Origin: an uncultured Caryophanales bacterium
GTDB taxonomy: Bacteria > Bacillota_I > Bacilli_A > Izemoplasmatales > Hujiaoplasmataceae
Direction of reading: 5' to 3'
DNA: 11,109 nt
Assembly (NCBI GenBank): GCA_937958685.1
Contig: CALGNF010000060.1
Span: 1-11,109, forward strand
How positions within the stretch are numbered: the first letter of the stretch is position 1; every line of letters begins with the position of its first letter. The position numbers were made by a program, and so were the translations under genes. Shown here in pieces: positions 8,301 through 11,109 of the stretch. The notes below the pieces were generated by a model. That model did not search any database. It was not told the origin of the DNA and worked only from the letters and a program-made list of their open reading frames with translations.

Positions 8301-8681
8301 CCGGTGGACATCACTTCCCAGTTCACGCTTGCCGAAGGCGATAGTCTGACGACCCTTTTCCTTGGCTACACGATGAACACCAGTTTCGTGATGACCGACT
8401 CCGGGCAGCTTTATGCCTTTGGCTTGGCGCATTATGGCATCCTTGGCGACAACACGACAACCAACAAGTCCACGCCGGTCGCCATCAGCCACACGGCATT
8501 CAGCTATTTGCAGTCAAGCCAATTCGATTACCAGGAAGCCATCGTCCTAATAGATGATCCGGTGAAGAGTGGGTTTGGTTTTGTCGGCTGGTTTACGGAT
8601 CCGGCGCTCACCCAGGCATTCACCCTGACGAACATGCCGGCCAGTCATCTCAAACTCTACGCCAAATGGACTGCTGAATAG
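3..8681 (+). CDS. Giant B-repeat / RCC1-propeller protein, 5' partial (probable surface or secreted protein)
   Basis: The frame is open from the first complete codon at base 3 to the TAG at 8679-8681, so the true start, signal peptide and any N-terminal anchor lie outside the window. Residue numbers in this annotation count the GTG at 12 as 1 (residue = position/3 - 3). Residues 1-768 are 12 tandem InlB-type B-repeats (Flg_new / Listeria-Bacteroides repeat family) with the core GYxFxGW. Four seven-blade RCC1 arrays follow (about 786-1176, 1386-1773, 1921-2300, 2450-2833). Each is inserted into a further B-repeat, with two, one and one intact repeats between them. The protein ends in KLYAKWTAE after the last B-repeat; no LPxTG, membrane segment or charged tail is seen. 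Only eight cysteines occur, which fits an exported protein. In related proteins B-repeats act as spacers or adhesive modules, and RCC1 propellers bind proteins. An adhesin-like or cell-contact role is inference; the ligand is unknown. Confidence 0.93.
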   Translation, partial: SYLVRFYDLEDTLLDEQLVLHGEAASDPYGEHAATLDIEGHTFTGWSEPFDQVEGDLVLHPEYDINKYLVTFYNYDGAILKTEVVEHGADATPPADPFREGHEFDGWVESFFDVFTDIDVHASYTPVTYTVTYYDREYDIIYVEQVAHGEAGTPPSAPSLTGYLFLGWDKNVDSITKDTNVLALYEIITYRVVFRDALGSVFDVQDLHHGDDAYDPGTPEKPGWDFLGWDQSYLAVTADLNIYPLYEQRSYLVRFYDLEDTLLDEQLVLHGEAASDPYGEHAATLTIVGYAYRGWDGELENIQQASNFHPQYEILTYTVVFADDSGHIFDIQTIEHGDDAYAPLTPSRLGYAFLDWDTDFTNVTADLWVSATYEILTYTVAFYDIDLELIESQTIDHGAAASEPGVPDVTGYHFVSWDQEFANVTGDMDIYATYAINTYQVVFHDHQGAILMIQTIEYLQDASAPGDVSRTGYTFTGWDAVFEGVTEDLYIYPLYTINTYSVFFDSNGGTVVSAIHDVEHGSTILLDIPTKLGYRFLGWFLGETINDAKFYANTPVTDELWLYARWELTSYDVRFLDHDDTVLRQLLVPHGYSAIAPQDPSRLGYTFVGWSALFNTIVMDTDIYALYDPIEYLLAFVENGGEDMSDIWVAFEDPLPTIDDPVRTGYTFMGWYEDIFLTVPFTTTEMPLYGLTLYADWVINQYTISFAENGGSVVEDITQDYASAVSEPDEPTRTGYTFAGWYADSDLGTPYVFTVIPAEDITVYAKWIINEYEISYYEVETGTIYAGGGNGFSFVIEADGSVYAFGRNDYGQLGDGTLTERWSAVNITDKFTLDPGERIIVIKGGYNHSIALSNHGNVFTFGSNAYGQLGKCALDYSSLPMDITSRLSLNPGETIVAVAANTYYSIALSSDGNLYAWGYNQYGQFGIGTTGIADCIPQIISGYLLLEEGEDIIAFAAGDNHLVVLTSMNRVLSSGQNLYGQLGNNSTTDSDSFVDISAAIALEPEDNLAGVSAGSRFSLVYTESGRVFVWGANDHSQLGTGESTSVSHLTPYEITANFNLQSGETFIKILTDYHSAHALTTNQRFFVWGYDGNCCLGLGDCINQPLPTLNEPDYILEDNEYIVGIGRNREVIYVITSHGRVYSAGRELHGSLGYEVEGDFAPDFGLIPGLGTFLPTDSTSIVFNSVLDLPEPEREGHTFLGWYSDSLFLVPFTEVTMPAYDFNLYARWEINQYTISFTENGGSDVDDITQDYGTLVTEPTSPTRTAFTFIGWYADEELTIPYTFSTMPAENITLYAKWTDIPYTISFVENGGSEVEDIVANYGESVSEPAEPTRTGYTFIDWYADSELTTVYVFTTMPLGGRTVYAKWEINEYTLKFIKNVEYLDPQFADGVSHSLLLTTDGRLYAVGSNAYGQLGDGTLVAKTTKIDITGLLGLGETETISKIAVANASSYVLTSTGRLLVAGYNNSGQLGTGDKTNRSSFTDITENFTLDSGETITDIACGGETAFVTTSAGRIFGFGSNAYGSVGDGTSGTDRTLPVDITGNFSLGSGETITALQIGVQHAYALTSADRLFSWGRNDYGQVGIGTTVNQLLPVDITANFPLDTEDEIVMVAAGFYHGYALSEAGRVFSWGYNYYGMLGINYGGSGSNRSLPTEITNAFYLESDDKIIYVTASEYNGQAISSSGRIYSWGYGSYSVNANGLTTVQYAPYEITANFKLFNGESLLSISGYGHSMHAITSMGRVIVWGYGTSGMRFDGITSTLTYPTHVIITDNTLIDEDIYEYDQPIVYPADPTRTGFTFGGWYQDSGFVTVFNAANMPAGDIDAYAKWIANSRTITFDSKGGSAVTAITKNYQEAVSQPANPTKTGYLFKGWFEDETYTIPYRFVFMEDRNITLYAKWEINNHDFLLYDYQTEMVFIKVAPGWNHTLALAESGQLFAWGGNTYGQLGNNSTSASYVPIDISAYLPLETGETISEIFAGDSCSAVLTSLGRLFIWGYNSNGTIGDGSYANYKSTPQDITAYLILAEAETIEQVHLNRTAVHVVTSAGRVLGWGHSEMSGANGERRRPYDITSYFNFVGDETIISLAGADRYIMAVTSEGRMFGWGYDGSSGAFANGSVYYYATPYDVSSAFTAVLEEGETIISLSAGSNNMYAITSLGRLLGWGYNAYGELCDGTTTKRDYPIDVTGYLGLESGEEILHINGGVNHAMLLTSSGRILSWGRNNYYQLGNKTTVNSLIPVDVTANIPLATGDAIAIVRAARYSAFILTEDGALIRFGDNTSGLLGDNSTTTRPDPFKLTLVSWKLYERYRLEYDESLPSITDPTRYENTFDGWYENTALTTPYTKTNMPNSQFAIYGKWIANQYTISFETNGGNAITDRTFDYDATISMPANPTKQGYSFAGWFTDEALTEAFTLTKMPEYNFTLYAKWTINVYNITYYYDNESITYTQVSTGGYHTIALTETGQVFTWGYNAYGQLGDGTTSSKQIPVDITANFYLYDGEKIITAYALYSHSVVLTDQGRIFTWGYNTQGQLGDGTTTHRNLPVDITANFAFATGETATTIYKGNQSVFVITSLDKIFAFGSNSEGVLGFGDSVNHLTPVEITSKFNLASGETMLQISGGNRHVMAITSAGKVFAWGYNSGTEYVFASSTPSNSLVPLDITGNLNLESGETLTFIAAGNGQSYALTSLGKLLAWGYGELGDGTTNYRTSPVDLSIYFSLAEGETITKIQSGDAHVLALTSTGRMFAWGKNSAGQLGDGTTTKRLSPVDITSQFTLAEGDSLTTLFLGYTMNTSFVMTDSGQLYAFGLAHYGILGDNTTTNKSTPVAISHTAFSYLQSSQFDYQEAIVLIDDPVKSGFGFVGWFTDPALTQAFTLTNMPASHLKLYAKWTAE
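748..857 (+). repeat. Direct repeat copy 2, inside B-repeats 4/5
   Basis: This is the second copy of the 110-base repeat at the window start. It begins at the last residues of B-repeat 4 and covers the first half of B-repeat 5. Other B-repeats in the gene have clearly diverged in DNA. Near-identity of only this pair therefore points to recent duplication or gene conversion, or to an assembly loop. Confidence 0.95.
2367..3539 (+). repeat. RCC1 propeller 1 (seven blades), nested in split B-repeat 13
   Basis: Seven RCC1-like repeats of 52-58 residues start at 2367, 2538, 2706, 2877, 3045, 3219 and 3387 (residues 786, 843, 899, 956, 1012, 1070, 1126). The core pattern is ALTxxGRVFxWGxNxYGQLG, then xITxxFxLxxGE. 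The host B-repeat is split: its first strand YEISYY starts at 2316, and it resumes about 3540 with SIVFNSV, then GHTFLGWY and YARWEINQ, ending at 3698. This is the most degenerate of the four propellers. Blades 4 and 7 lack the WG (SSG, SAG), and blade 7 lacks the usual ITxxFxL part. Five of the protein's eight cysteines are here (869, 932, 1091, 1092, 1098). Confidence 0.88.
3699..4118 (+). repeat. B-repeats 14 and 15 (spacer between propellers 1 and 2)
   Basis: Two complete 70-residue repeats start at 3699 and 3909. Both are of the ENGG type: YTISFxENGGSxV, then SEPxxPTRT, a GYTF/AFTF-GWYAD core and YAKW. They resemble repeats 12, 17 and 19 closely in protein sequence. Repeat 15 has a DW in place of GW (FIDWYAD). 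Confidence 0.92.
4167..5330 (+). repeat. RCC1 propeller 2 (seven blades), nested in split B-repeat 16
   Basis: Blades start at 4167, 4344, 4512, 4683, 4851, 5028 and 5193 (residues 1386, 1445, 1501, 1558, 1614, 1673, 1728). Most carry GR(L/V/I)(F/Y)SWGYN or SNAYGQLGDGT and the PxDITxxFxL segment. Blade 6 has lost the GQLG signature (GSYSVNANG), and blade 7 also lacks it. The host B-repeat begins with YTLKFIKN at 4119. It resumes about 5331 with IYEYDQPIVYPADPTRTG, then FTFGGWY and YAKW, ending at 5504. Confidence 0.9.
5505..5714 (+). repeat. B-repeat 17 (spacer between propellers 2 and 3)
   Basis: A single intact 70-residue repeat of the NGG type. It opens RTITFDSKGGSAV instead of the usual Tyr, has GYLFKGWF as its core and ends LYAKWEINN. 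It links the second half of split repeat 16 to the first strand of split repeat 18. Confidence 0.92.
5772..6914 (+). repeat. RCC1 propeller 3 (seven blades), nested in split B-repeat 18
   Basis: Blades start at 5772, 5943, 6111, 6267, 6447, 6615 and 6783 (residues 1921, 1978, 2034, 2086, 2146, 2202, 2258). Six of the seven have an intact WG; blade 7 has FG. Blade 3 is short (52 residues) and lacks the GQLGDGT turn (WGHSEMSGANGE). Blade 4 is long (60 residues) with a Tyr-rich loop (VYYYATP). The host B-repeat opens with HDFLLYDYQ at 5715. It resumes about 6912 with KLYERYRLEYDESLPSITDP, then ENTFDGWY and YGKW, ending at 7091. Confidence 0.9.
7092..7301 (+). repeat. B-repeat 19 (spacer between propellers 3 and 4)
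   Basis: One intact 70-residue repeat: YTISFETNGGNAI, a GYSFAGWF core, then MPEYNFTLYAKWTINV. It is of the same class as repeats 12, 14, 15 and 17. Confidence 0.92.
7359..8513 (+). repeat. RCC1 propeller 4 (seven blades), nested in split B-repeat 20
   Basis: Blades start at 7359, 7530, 7698, 7866, 8040, 8199 and 8367 (residues 2450, 2507, 2563, 2619, 2677, 2730, 2786). This propeller is closest to the RCC1 consensus: blades 1, 2 and 6 have WGxN followed by GQLGDGTT and PVDIT. Blade 5 is short (53 residues) because part of the WGYN-GQLG hairpin is deleted (WGYGELGDGTT). The host B-repeat starts YNITYYYDN at 7302. It resumes about 8514 with SSQFDYQEAIVLIDDPVKSG, then FGFVGWF and LYAKW, and ends the protein at 8678. 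Confidence 0.9.
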
Positions 8682-8694
8682 CAAGACATATTAT

Positions 8695-8723
8695 AAGCGG
8701 GCTAGCCGGCCCGCTTTTCTTTT
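8695..8723 (+). terminator. Rho-independent terminator after the giant gene
   Basis: A perfect 8-base-pair stem AAGCGGGC / GCCCGCTT (8695-8702 with 8709-8716) has a six-base loop TAGCCG. It runs into TTTTCTTTT (8715-8723). It starts 13 bases after the TAG stop at 8681, so transcription of the giant gene should end here and the cupin gene needs its own promoter. Confidence 0.9.
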
Positions 8724-8734
8724 GTCATCTTGAT

Positions 8735-8762
8735 TTGCGAAACCTAAGTTTTTAAGTATAAT
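8735..8762 (+). promoter_or_regulatory. Sigma-A-like promoter for the cupin gene
   Basis: TTGCGA (8735-8740; four of six to TTGACA) and a perfect TATAAT (8757-8762) are separated by 16 bases. The flank is AT-rich. The site lies just downstream of the terminator and about 30 bases before the start codon. Transcription would start near 8769-8770, giving a leader of about 25 bases that contains the ribosome site. Confidence 0.7.
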
Positions 8763-8779
8763 ATATATAGATATTATCT

Positions 8780-8785
8780 AGGAGG
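8780..8785 (+). promoter_or_regulatory. Ribosome binding site of the cupin gene
   Basis: A perfect AGGAGG lies seven bases before the ATG at 8793. It is the strongest Shine-Dalgarno site in the window and fixes this start. Confidence 0.9.
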
Positions 8786-8792
8786 AAAGACC

Positions 8793-9137
8793 ATGATAGG
8801 ACACATCAACGACATCCCCGCGCGGCAGCTGCTTTCCGATTCCGTCAAGAATGCGGCCATGAAGGTGCTTGTTTCACCGGAAACCGGTTGGAGCGACCAC
8901 GTGATGCGCCTGGTGGAGCTCGGATGCGAAGGTTATTCGCCCGAACACAGCCATCCCTGGCCGCACATCAACTTCGTGGTCGCCGGCGAAGGCGAACTGA
9001 TGATCGAAGGGACGATTCACCCTTTGATGGCGGGAACATACGCCTTCATCCCCGCAAATACCCTGCATCAATTTCGCAATCCCAAATCCGCCAAACTCAG
9101 TTTCATCTGCATCGTCCCCAAGGAAGGCCATCAGTGA
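8793..9137 (+). CDS. Small single-domain cupin protein
   Basis: This 114-residue protein is about the minimum size for one cupin_2 beta-barrel, with no other domain, signal peptide or membrane segment, so it is probably cytoplasmic. Cupin motif 1 is seen as HSHPWPHINFVVAGEG: His52, His54 and His58, with His where many cupins have Glu. Motif 2 is PANTLHQFRN, with His92 and Asn96. These residues would bind a single divalent metal in the barrel. Cupins of this type act as small enzymes (isomerases, dioxygenases) or as sensory or binding barrels, and the sequence does not show which. The start is set by the AGGAGG at 8780. The methyltransferase gene follows 38 bases after the TGA, in the same direction and with no terminator between, so the two are probably co-transcribed. 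They may act on the same small molecule; this is inferred only from adjacency. Confidence 0.9.
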   Translation: MIGHINDIPARQLLSDSVKNAAMKVLVSPETGWSDHVMRLVELGCEGYSPEHSHPWPHINFVVAGEGELMIEGTIHPLMAGTYAFIPANTLHQFRNPKSAKLSFICIVPKEGHQ

Positions 9138-9157
9138 GGACGGCAAACGCGATCACC

Positions 9158-9163
9158 GGAGGG
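9158..9163 (+). promoter_or_regulatory. Ribosome binding site of the methyltransferase gene
   Basis: GGAGGG lies 12 bases before the GTG at 9176. The spacing is longer than usual. No other start is possible nearby, because an in-frame TGA stands at 9167-9169. Confidence 0.65.
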
Positions 9164-9175
9164 TTGTGAGCGCCC

Positions 9176-9892
9176 GTGAAACTATACAACGATTTTGCCA
9201 GCCACTATGATTTCATCTTTCCCGTCAACGAAAGGACTCTGGGTTTTCTTGAGGAGGAATTGCCAAGCGGGACGGTCGTCGATCTTGGTTGCGCAACCGG
9301 CGGGTATGCCATCGCTCTCGCTGGACGCGGTTATGTCGTCGAAGGCCTTGATCTTGACGCGCACATGCTTGAGATTGCCACTGGCAAAAGCCGGCAGTCG
9401 GAGATGAAAGTGACGTTTCAACTAAAGGATATCGCCCATTTTGCGGCCACGAGCCGTTATGATGGTATTTACTCGATCGGCAACACCATCGTGCATCTCC
9501 CGGATAAAGCCGCGGTCAAAGACTTGCTCGCCAGAATTTATGACGCTTTGATTCCTCATGGCAAGGCCGTGGTGCAGATCATCAACTATGATCGCTTTAT
9601 CGGTCTGGATCAGGCGTCGCTTCCGACCATCGAGCGCGAGGGACGGCGTTTCACGCGTTTCTACAGGCGCAAATCCGGGATGATGCTCTTTGAGACGGAA
9701 CTGAATCACCTCGAGGAAACCTATCGGGCTGTGACGCCACTTTTGCCGCTGCTATCCTTTGAACTAGCAAGCCTGTTTCAGGAGGCCGGCTTCGTCGACA
9801 TCAGATCATATGGAGGTTTTTCCCGTGAGCCATATGAAAGCGGCAAGTCGCAGCATTTCGTGATCGTGGCCGGGAAGCCAACGCAGAACTAG
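9176..9892 (+). CDS. Class I SAM-dependent methyltransferase
   Basis: This 238-residue protein is the usual size for a small Rossmann-fold methyltransferase. Motif I, which binds S-adenosylmethionine, is VVDLGCATG at residues 34-42. The acidic end of strand 2 is GLDLD (57-61), and a motif-IV-like stretch YDGIYSIGNTIVHLPD is at 95-110. The N-terminus YNDFASHYDFIF is typical of the Methyltransf_25/11 group. The C-terminal part (about 150-220) is a beta-rich region with many charged residues that would form the substrate pocket. The start is a GTG, the only in-frame start after the TGA at 9167. The acceptor is unknown; relatives methylate small molecules, and nothing here suggests DNA or rRNA. 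It is the second gene of a likely two-gene unit with the cupin, and no clear terminator follows it. Confidence 0.9.
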   Translation: MKLYNDFASHYDFIFPVNERTLGFLEEELPSGTVVDLGCATGGYAIALAGRGYVVEGLDLDAHMLEIATGKSRQSEMKVTFQLKDIAHFAATSRYDGIYSIGNTIVHLPDKAAVKDLLARIYDALIPHGKAVVQIINYDRFIGLDQASLPTIEREGRRFTRFYRRKSGMMLFETELNHLEETYRAVTPLLPLLSFELASLFQEAGFVDIRSYGGFSREPYESGKSQHFVIVAGKPTQN

Positions 9893-9921
9893 ATTCCAGA
9901 CATCTTTACCAGGGTTTCCGC

Positions 9922-9949
9922 TTGCTTGCGGGCCCCGTTCTGTTATACT
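9922..9949 (+). promoter_or_regulatory. Extended -10 promoter for the PfkB-family kinase gene
   Basis: TTGCTT (9922-9927) and TATACT (9944-9949) are separated by 16 bases. A TGT directly before the -10 gives an extended -10 element. It lies in the 64-base gap after the methyltransferase. Transcription would start near 9956, almost on top of the first ATG of the next gene. Confidence 0.6.
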
Positions 9950-9956
9950 ATAGTCG

Positions 9957-11058
9957 ATGCCTCACACAGGAAGGACAGGATCAAAGATCCGCATTGATAT
10001 GGACAAACGCAAGATGCTGGCCAACAAGTTGCGCCAGCAGCCACCACAGAGACCAAACGTCGTGATCGGTCTCGACGGCTTCGTCGACGAGATCATCCAC
10101 GTCGTCGACAAGCGCCTTGATGCGCAAACCTTCGTCCGTCTGGACAATATCGCCGATTTTGCACGGCGCATCGACCGCGCGAGCGGTCTGTCGACAAACA
10201 TCGAACTCTATCCGACCCAAAGGAAGATCGGCGGGAACGGACCGATCATGTGCAACGCCCTTGCCCAACATGAAGGAAACTACACCTATATCGGTTCTTT
10301 GGGCATGCCGGCGATCGACGGTGTCTTTCAGGAACTGGCTGCCAAGGCCGAACTGATCACGCTGGCGGCAAGCGGGCATACCGACGCGCTCGAGTTCGAC
10401 GATGGCAAGATTCTCTTCGGAAAAACCGCCTCTTTGAACGACATCACCTATGAGAGACTGATCGAGGTCGTGGGCAAAGACCGTTTTGTGGGGCTGTTGC
10501 AGACGGCTGACCTGTTTGCGACCGTCAACTGGTCCTTGATCCCGAAGATGACGGAGATTTGGCGGAACTTGATTGCCAATATCATTCCTTTGCTGAAACC
10601 GCGACCAGTGCGCCCGGTCATGTTCATCGATCTGGCCGACCCCGAGAAACGCACACCAAAGGAAATCGCCGAAGCGCTGTCTCTGCTGAAGGAATTCCGC
10701 AGCTACTTCTTTGTCGTCCTTGGCTTCAACAAAAAAGAAGCGTATGATGTGGGACATGTCCTGCAACTCTTTCCCGCTGATGAGTTGGCGCGTTATGAGG
10801 TGACCCTCGAGGAACTCAACCAAGCCTTGATCCGGAAACTGGCACTCGATGCGATCGTCATCCATCCGGTCGATAGATCCTGTTGTGTCGTTGACGGCAA
10901 ATTTTTCCATGAGCTGGGACCATTCGTCAAGAAACCCAAGCTCACCACCGGCGCCGGCGACAATTTCAATGCCGGCTTCGTCCTCGGCCTGTTTCTGGGC
11001 TTGACCCCCGACGAGGCTTTGCTTGTCGGTATGGCCACAAGCGGCTTCTATGTCAGAA
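9957..11058 (+). CDS. PfkB/ribokinase-family carbohydrate kinase, 3' truncated by adapter
   Basis: The N-terminal part reads GLDGFVDEI (residues 38-46 from the ATG at 9957), where Asp residues would contact a sugar. GGN at 92-94 opens the substrate-loop region. The second PfkB signature, TTGAGDNFNAGF, holds the likely catalytic base Asp335 and the anion hole. The expected reaction is ATP-dependent phosphorylation of a sugar or nucleoside hydroxyl; the substrate cannot be told. Genomic coding ends at about Arg367 (11057). The apparent last residues KIGRAQV and the stop at 11079-11081 come from the adapter, so some C-terminal residues (perhaps a few tens) are missing. The start is uncertain. 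ATG 9957 lies at the predicted transcription start with no ribosome site, while ATG 9999 (MDKRKML) follows an AGGAAGGACAGGA stretch 18 or more bases away. About 350 residues is longer than ribokinase (about 310). Confidence 0.85.
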
Positions 11059-11109
11059 AGATCGGAAGAGCACAAGTCTGAACTCCAGTCACCGAATACG
11101 AACTCGTAT
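11059..11109 (+). other. Illumina adapter and index sequence (non-genomic contamination)
   Basis: From 11059 the sequence starts AGATCGGAAGAGC and continues as the standard TruSeq read-1 3' adapter to 11092, with one mismatch (A for C at 11075). Next comes an 8-base index-like word, CGAATACG (11093-11100). AACTCGTAT follows, which matches the ATCTCGTAT that follows the index with one mismatch. Any protein end or reverse-strand start here is artificial. Confidence 0.97.

Noticed and set aside
3..8681. CRISPR array or DNA-level tandem repeat in the repetitive region
   Set aside because: The periodicity is at protein level (61-70 and about 56 residues). DNA copies are diverged and coding throughout, and no conserved short repeats with unique spacers occur.
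3..9892. Alternative genetic code with TGA read as Trp (as in Mollicutes)
   Set aside because: Every Trp seen is TGG, and TGA ends the cupin gene just before a ribosome site and the next start.
9918..9931. CCGC-TTGCTT-GCGG hairpin after the methyltransferase as a terminator
   Set aside because: It has only four base pairs, no T tract follows, and it overlaps the -35 region of the next promoter.
9981..11075. Long reverse-strand frame (364 codons) opposite the kinase
   Set aside because: It is antisense to a clear PfkB-family gene, its start lies in adapter sequence, and its translation shows no recognisable fold or ribosome site.

Overview
The window looks like a complete contig from a metagenome or draft assembly rather than a slice of a finished genome. 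The left end starts exactly on a 55-base word that recurs at 748-802. The right end (11059-11109) is Illumina library adapter plus an index, not genomic DNA. The organism cannot be named from sequence alone. Sigma-A-like promoters, a perfect AGGAGG ribosome site, ATG/GTG starts and a very large protein built from Listeria-Bacteroides (InlB-type) B-repeats suggest a Bacillota or Mycoplasmatota-like bacterium of moderate GC. This is a low-confidence guess. Tryptophan is read from TGG and TGA is used as a stop, so the genetic code appears standard.

Bases 3-8681 are one open frame with its 5' end missing. It encodes at least 2,892 residues (over 300 kDa). I count 20 B-repeats and 28 RCC1 repeats. 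The first 12 B-repeats are tandem. After them come four RCC1 arrays of exactly seven blades each. Every RCC1 array sits inside a B-repeat: the first beta strand lies upstream and the GYxFxGW...YAKW part lies downstream. The four nested units are separated by two, one and one intact B-repeats. The protein ends directly after the last B-repeat with no visible sorting signal. It is probably a giant surface or secreted stalk-like protein that displays four beta-propellers. This nested architecture is the most notable thing in the window.

A clear Rho-independent terminator (8695-8723) closes the giant gene. A promoter and strong ribosome site then drive a small cupin gene (8793-9137). It is followed 38 bases later by a class I SAM-dependent methyltransferase gene (9176-9892), probably in the same transcript. 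A separate extended -10 promoter (about 9922-9949) precedes a PfkB/ribokinase-family sugar kinase gene (from 9957 or 9999). Its true 3' end is missing because the contig runs into adapter.

The three downstream genes look like ordinary small metabolic or modification genes. Nothing in the sequence ties them to the giant protein beyond adjacency.
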